From: Pseudopedobacter sp044361595 | GTDB lineage: Bacteria; Bacteroidota; Bacteroidia; Sphingobacteriales; Sphingobacteriaceae | Direction of reading: 5' to 3' | DNA: 64,000 nt | Assembly: GCA_044361595.1 (NCBI GenBank) | Contig: JBIKIN010000007.1 | Location: forward strand, 62,001 to 126,000 | In this document: piece after piece, positions 8,061 to 16,330 of the stretch | Numbering within the stretch: the stretch's first letter is position 1 | How the letters are laid out: each line of letters begins with the position of its first letter | Program-made: the position numbers and the translations under genes | The notes under the pieces: model-generated | Seen by the model: only the letters and a program-made list of their open reading frames with translations | Database searches by the model: none | What the model was told of the DNA's origin: nothing

Positions 8061-10079
8061 ATGTCGCTTTTTGATGTAAAACACCAAATAGAAAGCCTAG
8101 TAAAGGAGTTACAACAACATAATTATAACTATTATGTGTTGGCTATGCCTTCAATTTCTGATTACGAGTTTGATCTAAAACTAAAAGAATTAGAAGCACT
8201 AGAAAAGTCTTATCCAGAATATTTGGATGCTAATTCTCCAACTCAGAAAGTTGGTGGCGAAATAACCAAAAATTTTAAAACCATAGTTCATAAGTGGCCA
8301 ATGATGTCTTTAGGCAACACTTACAACGAGCAAGATTTATTAGACTTTGATGAGCGAATTAAAAAAGCAATTGGGAACGATTTTGAATATGTTTGTGAGT
8401 TAAAATTTGATGGACTTTCTATTAATTTAACTTATCAAGACGGTAATTTATTAAGAGCTGTTACCCGTGGAGACGGAACAAAAGGTGATGAAGTTACAGC
8501 TAACATAAAAACAATAAGAACTATACCCACAGCTTTGAATGGGAAAAATATTCCTTCTTATTTTGATATACGTGGAGAAGTTTTTATGCACAAGGCAGCT
8601 TTTGATAAGCTTAACCAAGAACGTCTAGAGAACGGAGAGATAACTTACGCAAATCCACGGAATTTTGCTTCTGGTACAGTTAAAATGCAAGATTCTGCCG
8701 AGGTTGCAAAACGTCCTTTAGATTGTTTTTTATATTTTCTTTACAGTGATGAAAATCCATTTAAAACGCATTGGGAAAGTTTACAAGCAGTTAAAGATTG
8801 GGGTTTTAATGTGTCCAAAGAAAGTAGACTTTGCAATAATATTCAGGATGTTTTAAGCTTTATTAAAGAATGGGATCAAAAGCGTTTTGGATTAAGTTAT
8901 GATATTGACGGTATTGTTATCAAAGTAAATAACTATGCCCAGCAACAAGAGTTAGGTTTTACGGCCAAGTCGCCTAGGTGGGCAATTAGTTATAAATTTA
9001 AGGCGCAAGAGGTTGAAACAATTTTAGAGTATGTAACTTACCAAGTAGGAAGAACAGGAGCAATAACCCCTGTTGCAAATTTAAAACCTGTTTTATTAGC
9101 CGGTACAACAGTTAAACGGGCAACTTTGCACAACGCAAATGAGATTATTAGATTAGATCTTCATCAAAATGATACTGTTTTAGTTGAAAAAGGCGGTGAG
9201 ATTATTCCTAAAATTATTAGAGTTAATTTAGAAAAGCGTTTAGTTAATGCTGAAAAAATTAGATATATTTATAATTGTCCTGAGTGCGATACCCCATTAA
9301 TAAGAAACGAAGGCGAAGCAGTGCATTACTGCCCTAATGATGAAGGCTGTCCGCCACAAATTATTGGTAGAATCCAACATTTTATTAGCCGAAAGGCCAT
9401 GAATATTGAGGGAATAGGTGCCGAAACAGTTGAAACTTTTTATCAAAAACGTTTATTAAAGCACATTAGTGATTTATACATCTTAAGAGAAAAAGAGCAG
9501 GAATTAAAAAATTTAGACCGTTTTGGAGAAAAGTCTATCATTAATTTAATAGAAGGGATAGAAAAATCTAAATCTATGCCTTTTGAAAAAGTTTTATTTG
9601 GTTTAGGAATTAGATACGTAGGTGCCACAGTTGCAAAAAAGCTAGCAGTACATTTTAAAAATATAGATAGCATTATAACGGCAAGTTTTGAGGAGTTAAT
9701 TGCAGCCGAAGAAATTGGAGAGCGTATAGCACAAAGTGTTATTGAATATTTTGCCAATCCGTTTCATATTGAAGAAATTAAATTATTAAAAGCACATCAA
9801 CTTATTTTCGAAATTAAAGAAAAGGAAGTAGTTTTAGCCTCCGAAAATTTGAGTGGCAAAACATTTATTATTTCAGGAGTTTTTGAGAATTTTAGCAGAG
9901 AACAGCTAAAGGATATGATTGAGGCTAATGGGGGTAAAATTTTAAGTAGTATTTCTGCTAAATTAAATTACCTTGTAGCCGGCGACAATATGGGCCCTTC
10001 TAAATTAGAAAAAGCGCAAAAATTGCGAATTCCAATTATTAGTGACTCTGATTTGTTAAAAATGATTAACAATAATTAA
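8061..10079 (+). CDS. ligA: NAD-dependent DNA ligase
   Basis: Seals nicks in duplex DNA during replication and repair using NAD+. It has 672 residues, the usual length. Domains in order are the Ia domain with YYVLAMPSISDYEFD, the adenylation domain with KFDG (Lys115, the adenylated residue at the same number as in E. coli), the OB fold (about 318-400), a four-Cys zinc finger (CPEC...CPNDEGC, about 407-432), the helix-hairpin-helix region (about 440-590), and a C-terminal BRCT domain (about 593-670, LSGKTFIISGVFENFSREQL). All key motifs are intact. It is followed after 34 bases by the DUF6913 gene in the same direction. Confidence 0.98.
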   Translation: MSLFDVKHQIESLVKELQQHNYNYYVLAMPSISDYEFDLKLKELEALEKSYPEYLDANSPTQKVGGEITKNFKTIVHKWPMMSLGNTYNEQDLLDFDERIKKAIGNDFEYVCELKFDGLSINLTYQDGNLLRAVTRGDGTKGDEVTANIKTIRTIPTALNGKNIPSYFDIRGEVFMHKAAFDKLNQERLENGEITYANPRNFASGTVKMQDSAEVAKRPLDCFLYFLYSDENPFKTHWESLQAVKDWGFNVSKESRLCNNIQDVLSFIKEWDQKRFGLSYDIDGIVIKVNNYAQQQELGFTAKSPRWAISYKFKAQEVETILEYVTYQVGRTGAITPVANLKPVLLAGTTVKRATLHNANEIIRLDLHQNDTVLVEKGGEIIPKIIRVNLEKRLVNAEKIRYIYNCPECDTPLIRNEGEAVHYCPNDEGCPPQIIGRIQHFISRKAMNIEGIGAETVETFYQKRLLKHISDLYILREKEQELKNLDRFGEKSIINLIEGIEKSKSMPFEKVLFGLGIRYVGATVAKKLAVHFKNIDSIITASFEELIAAEEIGERIAQSVIEYFANPFHIEEIKLLKAHQLIFEIKEKEVVLASENLSGKTFIISGVFENFSREQLKDMIEANGGKILSSISAKLNYLVAGDNMGPSKLEKAQKLRIPIISDSDLLKMINNN

Positions 10080-10113
10080 AGTAATCACTAGATAATATCG
10101 ATTAATAAAAAAA

Positions 10114-10647
10114 ATGAAAGAATTTTTTAATCAGATAAGGCTAAGGTTTGGTTTTAGACAACTTAAGCAAGAACTTAAAAAGTTCAGTAGAAAAAACTGC
10201 TCTATATCGTTAAGTAATGCTCAAAATATAGGTGTTTTAATTAGTATTCAAAATCAAAAACAGTTGCAAGAGGTAGAAGATTTTGCAAAATCACTCACAC
10301 AACAAAATAAAAAGGTGAAATTATTGGCTTTTATAGGTGATAAAAGTTTGAAGCTTAGCTCTTCTATCATAGATATCATTACTATTGAAGATGTGAATTG
10401 GAACTTTATTCCAAAGAAAGATAAGGTAGTGGGTTTTGTAAATCATGAGTTTGATATATTGCTTAATCTTTGTACAGAAATTTGTTTTCCTTTACTTTAC
10501 ATCACAGCATTATCAAAATCACTTTTTAAAGTAGGGGCGTATGATAAGAAAATTTCTCCTTTTTTCGATTTCATGTTACAAACGCAACAACAAACCGCAC
10601 AAGGTTTTACAACAGAATTAAAATATTATTTAGATAAGATAAAATGA
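10114..10647 (+). CDS. DUF6913 family protein
   Basis: A 177-residue cytoplasmic protein of a Bacteroidota-restricted family that I recognise as DUF6913. It starts with a basic helical region (residues 1-30, rich in Lys, Arg and Gln), followed by an alpha/beta domain with IGVLISIQNQKQLQEVEDF and KVKLLAFIGD. The ending KVGAYDKKISPFFDFML and FTTELKYYLDKI is typical. Its stop codon overlaps the ATG of dapA (ATGA at 10644-10647), so the two are translationally coupled. The function is unknown; the coupling hints at a link to lysine or diaminopimelate synthesis, or simply a conserved operon. Confidence 0.78.
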   Translation: MKEFFNQIRLRFGFRQLKQELKKFSRKNCSISLSNAQNIGVLISIQNQKQLQEVEDFAKSLTQQNKKVKLLAFIGDKSLKLSSSIIDIITIEDVNWNFIPKKDKVVGFVNHEFDILLNLCTEICFPLLYITALSKSLFKVGAYDKKISPFFDFMLQTQQQTAQGFTTELKYYLDKIK

Positions 10648-11519
10648 GTAAATTTTTTGGGACCGGTGTAGCTATGGTTACCCCTTTTCTTGAGGATGAA
10701 AGCGTTGATTTTAATGCCTTAGAAAATATCATAGAGCATTTAATTAATGGTAAGGTAGAGTATATAGTAGTAATGGGTACTACTGCAGAAAACGTTACAC
10801 TAACTAAAGAAGAAAAACACAAAATTTTTGAATTTGTAGCCAAAAAAACAAATAAAAGAATTCCCTTGGTTGCCGGTATTGGTGGTAACAATACTGCTGA
10901 TATAGTAGACGCAGTTTCCAAATTTGATATAGAAGGATATGATGCTATTCTTAGCGTTGTTCCTTACTATAACAAGCCTACCCAAGAAGGTATTTATCAG
11001 CATTATAAAGCAATTGCTAAGGCGGCCAAATTACCAATCATCTTATATAATGTGCCAGGTAGAACAGGAGTAGTGATGAGTGCCGCAACTACACTTCGTT
11101 TAGCAGCTTTAGATAATATTATTGGTGTTAAAGAGGCATCTGCAAATTTTGATATATTTAATGAAATTGCTGCAAATAAACCCGAAGGTTTTCAATTAAT
11201 ATCTGGCGACGACCCAATTACATTACCAATGATTGCATTGGGAGCTTCTGGTGTTATTTCTGTAATAGGAAATGCTTTGCCATTTCAAACCTCTGAGATG
11301 GTTCGTAACTGTTTAAAAGGCGATTTTAAAACAGCTCAACCTCATCATAGTGCTTTGTTAGAATTTACCCGTCTGTGTTTTTTAGAAGGTAACCCATGTG
11401 GTGTTAAAGCAGGCATGAAAGCCTTAGGCCTTTGTGAGGAAGTTTTACGCTTGCCTTTGGTTAAAGTAAGTGAAGAAACTAGAGTAAAAATTAAAAAAGA
11501 AATGGATCAATTTGCCTAG
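10644..11519 (+). CDS. dapA: 4-hydroxy-tetrahydrodipicolinate synthase
   Basis: Condenses pyruvate with aspartate semialdehyde, the first committed step toward diaminopimelate and lysine. It has 291 residues, the standard length. The TIM-barrel motifs are present: GTGVAMVTPF, VVMGTTAEN (the family usually shows GTTGE), YNVPGRTG with Tyr135, and the Schiff-base lysine Lys163 in IIGVKEAS. Arg139 of the substrate site is also in PGR. The start overlaps the stop of the DUF6913 gene by four bases. A 15-bp hairpin follows the gene. Confidence 0.97.
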   Translation: MSKFFGTGVAMVTPFLEDESVDFNALENIIEHLINGKVEYIVVMGTTAENVTLTKEEKHKIFEFVAKKTNKRIPLVAGIGGNNTADIVDAVSKFDIEGYDAILSVVPYYNKPTQEGIYQHYKAIAKAAKLPIILYNVPGRTGVVMSAATTLRLAALDNIIGVKEASANFDIFNEIAANKPEGFQLISGDDPITLPMIALGASGVISVIGNALPFQTSEMVRNCLKGDFKTAQPHHSALLEFTRLCFLEGNPCGVKAGMKALGLCEEVLRLPLVKVSEETRVKIKKEMDQFA

Positions 11520-11538
11520 TAGTGATTCAAATTTCTAA

Positions 11539-11577
11539 AACTTAAAAGGTTTGGCTTAAGGTCAAACCTTTTAAGTT
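11539..11577. terminator. Long hairpin between convergent dapA and fic
   Basis: 15-bp perfect arms (AACTTAAAAGGTTTG and CAAACCTTTTAAGTT) enclose a 9-base loop. There is no strong T-run on either side, but the convergent position and stem length fit a bidirectional terminator. Confidence 0.75.
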
Positions 11578-11615
11578 TATAATCTCTTTTTGGAGTAAGA
11601 TGATTACAATAATAA

Positions 11616-12662
11616 TTAAATACCCAAAATAGAGCAATACCTTTTAAGTGCATGTAATTCTTCTTGAGCTATAAACAAATGGAAGCCATCTTTATTCAAA
11701 TCAACTTGGGCATTTTCTAAGGTATCGTAATATTTCATTCTATTTTCAACATCTCCCTTGATATTAGCAATTACATATCCATTTTTTAATAAAATTAAAT
11801 TCATTATCAATCTAGATGTTCTACCATTACCATCAATAAATGGATGTATGGTAACTAATCTTTCACTTAATTCTGCTGCTAAAACTATAGGGTGTAATTC
11901 ATTTTTATAGGTTTGATACCAAAAAAATAAATCTTCCATCTGTTTTTTAATGATATAAGGTTGAGGAGGTAAGTGTCTGCTACCTTTAATCATTACTTGT
12001 ACATCTCTATACTTACCAGCATTTTTAGCATCAATTCCTTTTAAAATTAATGAATGTAACTGTAATAAATCCCTCTCTGAAAAGTCAGCATCCTTTATTA
12101 TTAATTCTTTTAAATACTCTAAAGCTTCTTTGTGGTTTATCGCTTCTAAATGCTCTCGCATACTTTTGCCAGAGATGGTGATACCTTCATTTATTACTAA
12201 ATCTGTTTCTTTTAAAGTAAGCGTATTTCCTTCAATTCTGTTACTTTCAAAAGTATATTCTAGTTCTAAAGCCTGCGCAATCCTGTAGCTATCTAAATTT
12301 CTGTGCTTCTCAAGTTTGCTTTTTATTGCATCTATTTCTTCTATTACTTGAGTTAGATTATTTTTAGATACTAGTTCGTGTTTTTTATGATATTTTACCT
12401 TATCCTCTGCTACAGAAAGTACTTCTAGCGCAAAATTACCAAAGCCAATTTGTTCTACAATTTGATTACTTAACCAATCAATTAATAAGTCATGCGCATC
12501 TATTCCTAAAATATCTGCCAATTTTATTACCTGCTCACGTGTTGGCCTTCTGCTGCCTGATTCAAATTTGCTCACTAACGAAGAATCAAGCTTTAGCTTT
12601 TGTGCTACTTCTCTTATTTTAAGGCCTTTTTTTATTCTAGCATCTTTAATTTTCTTTTCCAT
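11616..12662 (-). CDS. Fic-domain AMP-transferase with N-terminal XRE helix-turn-helix
   Basis: A 348-residue two-part protein. Residues 5-60 are an XRE/Cro-type DNA-binding domain (IREVAQKLKLDSSLVSKFESG). Residues 100-348 are a Fic core whose active-site motif HPFIDGNGR begins at His273. Fic enzymes typically transfer AMP from ATP to a target hydroxyl. The autoinhibitory motif S/TxxxEG is present N-terminal to the core (Ser140 to Glu144-Gly145, in SNRIEGN), so activity is probably restrained intramolecularly. The helix-turn-helix suggests autoregulation, and an inverted repeat brackets a -7 box just upstream. It sits directly after rpsJ but has its own promoter and is separated from it by a terminator. 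The target is unknown. Confidence 0.92.
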   Translation of the reverse strand: MEKKIKDARIKKGLKIREVAQKLKLDSSLVSKFESGSRRPTREQVIKLADILGIDAHDLLIDWLSNQIVEQIGFGNFALEVLSVAEDKVKYHKKHELVSKNNLTQVIEEIDAIKSKLEKHRNLDSYRIAQALELEYTFESNRIEGNTLTLKETDLVINEGITISGKSMREHLEAINHKEALEYLKELIIKDADFSERDLLQLHSLILKGIDAKNAGKYRDVQVMIKGSRHLPPQPYIIKKQMEDLFFWYQTYKNELHPIVLAAELSERLVTIHPFIDGNGRTSRLIMNLILLKNGYVIANIKGDVENRMKYYDTLENAQVDLNKDGFHLFIAQEELHALKRYCSILGI

Positions 12663-12665
12663 TAA

Positions 12666-12697
12666 ATGACAAATAAATTCATGACAAAAATAGTCAT
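12666..12697 (-). promoter_or_regulatory. Promoter -7 box of fic flanked by ATGAC half-sites (candidate operator)
   Basis: On the minus strand TATTTTTG (12685-12692) matches the Bacteroidota -7 consensus TAnnTTTG. It lies within the perfect inverted repeat ATGAC (12681-12685) and GTCAT (12693-12697). A third ATGAC copy lies at 12666-12670, 15 bases away. This arrangement fits repression by the XRE domain encoded just downstream; that link is inference. Confidence 0.55.
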
Positions 12698-12731
12698 TTA
12701 AATTGATTAATTTAAATCTGCAATAAAATAA

Positions 12732-12765
12732 AAAACCCTTTCCTATTATTTTAGGAAAGGGTTTT
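12732..12765 (-). terminator. Rho-independent terminator after rpsJ
   Basis: 14-bp arms (AAAACCCTTTCCTA and TAGGAAAGGGTTTT) enclose a 6-base loop and, on the minus strand, are followed by TTTTTTATTTTATT. It ends the rpsL-rpsG-fusA-rpsJ transcription unit. Confidence 0.92.
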
Positions 12766-12785
12766 AAAATTTGTTTAAAAATCTA

Positions 12786-13091
12786 TCAGACTTTAATTTC
12801 TACTTCAACACCTGAAGGTAATTCCAATTTCATTAATGCATCAACAGTTTTAGCCGAGGCACTGTAAATGTCTAATAATCTTTTGTAAGAGCATAATTGA
12901 AATTGCTCTCTAGCTTTTTTGTTAACGTGTGGAGAACGTAATACAGTGTAAATTTTCTTCTCTGTTGGAAGAGGAATTGGACCACTAACTACTGCACCCG
13001 TAGGTTTAACAGTCTTTACAATTTTCTCAGCAGATTTATCTACCAAGTTGTAATCGTAAGATTTTAATTTAATTCTAATTCTTTGGCTCAT
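12786..13091 (-). CDS. rpsJ: 30S ribosomal protein S10
   Basis: Component of the 30S head; also the NusE partner in transcription antitermination. It has 101 residues, the usual length, starting MSQRIRIKLKSYDYNLVDKS, with the conserved GPIPLPTEKKIYTVLRSPHVNKKAREQF segment typical of S10. The leader before ATG is a run of A, as expected here. It is the last gene of the str-type unit, 138 bases after fusA. The usual next genes of the S10 operon (rplC and so on) are not here: a strong terminator and a fic gene follow. Confidence 0.98.
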   Translation of the reverse strand: MSQRIRIKLKSYDYNLVDKSAEKIVKTVKPTGAVVSGPIPLPTEKKIYTVLRSPHVNKKAREQFQLCSYKRLLDIYSASAKTVDALMKLELPSGVEVEIKV

Positions 13092-13170
13092 TTTTTTTTG
13101 TTTTATGCTTAATCGTTAGAGCTATTTGTAACGGTAAGCGGGTTTATTTTTATACAAATATCAAGACCTG

Positions 13171-13213
13171 AGTATCGAGTATCAAGATATATAGGTTCTT
13201 GATACTCGATACT
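13171..13213. repeat. 16-bp perfect inverted repeat between fusA and rpsJ
   Basis: AGTATCGAGTATCAAG (13171-13186) and its exact complement at 13198-13213 enclose an 11-base AT loop. Further copies of the short unit TATCAAG and its complement lie just outside the arms (ATATCAAG at 13159-13166, and CTTGATT near 13219). No T-run follows on either strand, so it is not a normal terminator. Confidence 0.8.
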
Positions 13214-13229
13214 AAATACTTGATTCTAT

Positions 13230-15332
13230 TTATGCGTTTACTTTTCCTTTAGATTTTGCAATTACTTCGTCCATTACATTTTTAGGTGCTGGTTCGTAGT
13301 GATCAAATTCCATTGTTGAAGTTGCTCTTCCTGAAGTAATAGTACGTAATTGAGTTACATATCCAAACATTTCTGAAAGTGGTACCAAAGCTTTGATAAC
13401 TTGAGCTCCTGCTCTTGTGTCCATACCTTGTAACTGACCTCTTCTTCTGTTTAAATCTCCCATTACATCACCCATGTTTTCTTCTGGAGTTAAAACTTCA
13501 ATTTTCATGATTGGCTCCATTAAAACTGGCTTACATTTTGGTAATGCCTCTCTAAATGCCATTCTAGCGGCTAATTCAAAAGATAAAGCATCTGAATCGA
13601 CAGCGTGGAAAGAACCATCAATTAGTCTAACTTTCATACCTGTTACTGGGTATCCAGCTAAAACACCATTAGGTAAAGAGTTTTCGAATCCTTTTTGTAC
13701 TGAAGGAATAAATTCACGAGGAATAGAACCACCAGATATTTCATTAATAAATTCTAATCCTAATTTACCTTCATCTGCAGGAGAAATAACAACCTGAATA
13801 TCGGCAAACTTACCTCTACCACCTGATTGTTTTTTGTAAACTTCACGGTGTTGTGCTTCGCCTGTTATTGCTTCTTTGTATGCAACTTGTGGTGCTCCTT
13901 GGTTTACTTCAACTTTAAATTCACGCTTTAAACGGTCCATTAAAATGTCTAAGTGAAGCTCGCCCATACCTTGGATAATAGTTTGGCCAGAATCCTCATC
14001 AGTATGAACTTTAAATGTAGGATCTTCTTCAGCTAATTTACCTAAAGCCATACCTAATTTATCAACATCAGCCTGAGTTTTTGGTTCAATTGCTAAACCA
14101 ATAACTGGATCAGGGAAGTTCATAGATTCTAAAACAATTGGGTTTTTCTCTTCGCAAAGTGTATCTCCAGTTTTGATATCCTTAAAACCTACAACCGCAG
14201 CAATATCACCAGCACCTACATTAGGGATTGGATTTTGCTTATTAGCATGCATTTGGAAAATACGAGAAATACGTTCTTTATTTTCTGATCTTGCATTATA
14301 GATGTAAGAACCAGCTTCTAAGTTACCAGAGTAAACTCTAATAAAACATAAACGACCAACAAAAGGATCTGTAGCAATTTTAAAAGCCAATGCTGCAAAA
14401 GGCTCTTTTTCATCCGGTTTACGTAATAATTCTTCACCAGTATCAGGGTGAGTTCCTTTAACACCTTCTTGATCCATTGGAGATGGTAATAATTCCATCA
14501 CATAATCAAGCATGGTTTGTACACCTTTATTTTTGAAAGATGAACCACATACCATAGGGACGATTGACGCATCTAATACAGCTTTACGTAAGGCATCTAA
14601 AATCTCACGTTCTGTAATAGATTCTGGATCATCAAAGAATTTCTCCATTAAAGATTCGTCATAATCAGCAACTGCTTCTAATAACTTTTCTCTCCATTCT
14701 TTAGCTTCTTCAATTAAATCTTCAGGGATTGGAACCTCTGTAAAAGTCATACCTTTATCAGCTTCGTTCCAAACTATACCTCTCCAGTTAATTAAATCTA
14801 CTACTCCTTTGAACTGATCCTCAGACCCAATTGGGATTTGCAATGGAACAGCGTTAGAGCCTAACATGTCTTTAACTTGTTTAACTACTTTTAAGAAATC
14901 TGCACCCGCTCTGTCCATTTTATTAACAAAACCAATACGAGATACATTGTAGTTATTAGCTAAACGCCAGTTAGTTTCTGATTGAGGCTCAACACCATCA
15001 ACAGCAGAAAACAAGAATACCAATCCGTCTAAAACACGTAAAGAACGATTTACCTCTACAGTAAAATCTACGTGTCCTGGAGTGTCGATAATGTTGATGT
15101 GATAATCTTGACCTCTATACTTCCAGCCAACTGTAGTAGCTGCCGAAGTGATGGTAATACCACGCTCTTGTTCTTGCGCCATCCAGTCCATTGTTGCAGC
15201 ACCATCATGTACCTCACCAATTTTATGACTTACGCCCGCATAATAAAGAATACGCTCAGTTGTTGTTGTTTTACCAGCATCAATGTGTGCAGCAATTCCA
15301 ATATTTCTTGTGTATTTTAAATCTCTTGACAT
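13230..15332 (-). CDS. fusA: Elongation factor G
   Basis: Translocase GTPase of protein synthesis, 700 residues, the usual length. The G domain shows GIAAHIDAGKTTTTERILYY (P-loop), ERGITITSAATT (switch region), DTPGHVDF and NKMDRAGAD. Domains II to V follow, with GMGELHLDILMDRLKREF in domain III and the domain V ending MFGYVTQLRTITSGRATSTMEF. All are intact. It is the third gene in the order rpsL, rpsG, fusA, rpsJ, with gaps of 94 bases before and 138 bases after, each holding a strong hairpin. Confidence 0.98.
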   Translation of the reverse strand: MSRDLKYTRNIGIAAHIDAGKTTTTERILYYAGVSHKIGEVHDGAATMDWMAQEQERGITITSAATTVGWKYRGQDYHINIIDTPGHVDFTVEVNRSLRVLDGLVFLFSAVDGVEPQSETNWRLANNYNVSRIGFVNKMDRAGADFLKVVKQVKDMLGSNAVPLQIPIGSEDQFKGVVDLINWRGIVWNEADKGMTFTEVPIPEDLIEEAKEWREKLLEAVADYDESLMEKFFDDPESITEREILDALRKAVLDASIVPMVCGSSFKNKGVQTMLDYVMELLPSPMDQEGVKGTHPDTGEELLRKPDEKEPFAALAFKIATDPFVGRLCFIRVYSGNLEAGSYIYNARSENKERISRIFQMHANKQNPIPNVGAGDIAAVVGFKDIKTGDTLCEEKNPIVLESMNFPDPVIGLAIEPKTQADVDKLGMALGKLAEEDPTFKVHTDEDSGQTIIQGMGELHLDILMDRLKREFKVEVNQGAPQVAYKEAITGEAQHREVYKKQSGGRGKFADIQVVISPADEGKLGLEFINEISGGSIPREFIPSVQKGFENSLPNGVLAGYPVTGMKVRLIDGSFHAVDSDALSFELAARMAFREALPKCKPVLMEPIMKIEVLTPEENMGDVMGDLNRRRGQLQGMDTRAGAQVIKALVPLSEMFGYVTQLRTITSGRATSTMEFDHYEPAPKNVMDEVIAKSKGKVNA

Positions 15333-15361
15333 TATAAATGTTTTAATGGGATTTTAAATGA

Positions 15362-15400
15362 TTACACCGATTAGTAGTTTGAAGCTAAAAATCGGTGTAA
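15362..15400. repeat. 11-bp hairpin between rpsG and fusA
   Basis: TTACACCGATT (15362-15372) and AATCGGTGTAA (15390-15400) form perfect arms around a 17-base loop. There is no T-run. It could be a processing, stability or ribosomal-protein binding site in the polycistronic mRNA. Confidence 0.65.
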
Positions 15401-15426
15401 ATTTATTATCTGTGTAATCTGTAATC

Positions 15427-15894
15427 TTAGAATCTAAAATGAGAGAATGCTTTGTTAGCTTCTGCCATTTTGTGCGTATCTTCTTTCTTTTTAACAGCAG
15501 CACCTTCGCCTTTAGCTGCCGAAATGATTTCGCCTGCTAATTTTTCCGTCATGGTTTTTTCTCCACGTTTTCTGCTGTAGCTAATTAACCATTTCATACC
15601 TAATGCAATTTTACGCTCTGGTCTTACTTCGGTTGGTACTTGAAAGTTAGCACCACCCACACGTCTAGATTTTACTTCTACTGCTGGGCTAATGTTAACT
15701 AAAGCTTTTTTCCATTGTTCTAAACCATTTTCGCTGGTTTTAGTTTCAACAATTTCAATAGCTCCGTAAAATATATCGTACGCAATAGATTTTTTTCCAT
15801 CGTACATCATGTTATTTACAAATCTGGTAACCATAACGTCGTTAAACTTAGGGTCAGGCAGAATGATTCTCTTTTTTGGTTTCGATTTTCTCAT
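15427..15894 (-). CDS. rpsG: 30S ribosomal protein S7
   Basis: Primary 16S rRNA-binding protein of the 30S head. It has 155 residues, starting MRKSKPKKRIILPDPKF, with the conserved FVNNMMYDGKKSIAYDIFY and VEVKSRRVGGANFQVPTEV segments and the ending MAEANKAFSHFRF. It lies 19 bases after rpsL, too short a gap for the S7 autoregulatory structure known from the E. coli rpsL-rpsG spacer. Confidence 0.98.
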   Translation of the reverse strand: MRKSKPKKRIILPDPKFNDVMVTRFVNNMMYDGKKSIAYDIFYGAIEIVETKTSENGLEQWKKALVNISPAVEVKSRRVGGANFQVPTEVRPERKIALGMKWLISYSRKRGEKTMTEKLAGEIISAAKGEGAAVKKKEDTHKMAEANKAFSHFRF

Positions 15895-15913
15895 TGTCTT
15901 GTCCTCCGTTTAA

Positions 15914-16330
15914 TTATTTCTTTTTACCACCTTTTGTTGGAGCTGCTGCAACTTGACCTGGTTTTGGTTTTTTAGTACCATATTTAGATCTACGTTGATT
16001 TCTTCCTGCAACTCCTGCTGTATCTAATGCACCACGTACGATGTGATAACGCACACCTGGTAAATCTTTTACTCTTCCACCACGCACTAAGACAATAGAG
16101 TGTTCTTGTAAGTTGTGACCTTCACCCGGGATATATGCGTTAACCTCTTTTCCATTGGTTAAACGTACGCGGGCAACTTTGCGCATTGCTGAGTTTGGTT
16201 TTTTAGGGGTAGTAGTATATACACGGGTACATACGCCTCTTCGCTGTGGACAGCTGTCCAACGCTGGGGATTTACTCTTATCCTCCAGAGCTACTCTACC
16301 TTTCCTAACTAATTGTTGAATGGTTGGCAT
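15914..16330 (-). CDS. rpsL: 30S ribosomal protein S12
   Basis: Decoding-centre protein of the 30S subunit and the classic target of streptomycin-resistance mutations. It has 138 residues, starting MPTIQQLVRKGR, with CPQRRGVCTRVYTTTPKKPNS, VRLTNGKEVNAYIPGEGHN and the PGVRYHIVRGALDT segment. The Lys-rich tail (PTKGGKKK) is typical of Bacteroidota. First gene of the unit, with a well-formed promoter about 70 bases upstream. Confidence 0.98.
   Translation of the reverse strand: MPTIQQLVRKGRVALEDKSKSPALDSCPQRRGVCTRVYTTTPKKPNSAMRKVARVRLTNGKEVNAYIPGEGHNLQEHSIVLVRGGRVKDLPGVRYHIVRGALDTAGVAGRNQRRSKYGTKKPKPGQVAAAPTKGGKKK

Noticed and set aside
11616..12662. Fic gene as a two-gene toxin-antitoxin module
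   Set aside because: There is no separate antitoxin gene; the inhibitory motif lies within the same protein, and no partner ORF is adjacent.
13474..13797. Plus-strand open frame inside fusA
   Set aside because: It is a shadow of a highly conserved gene with no family resemblance.
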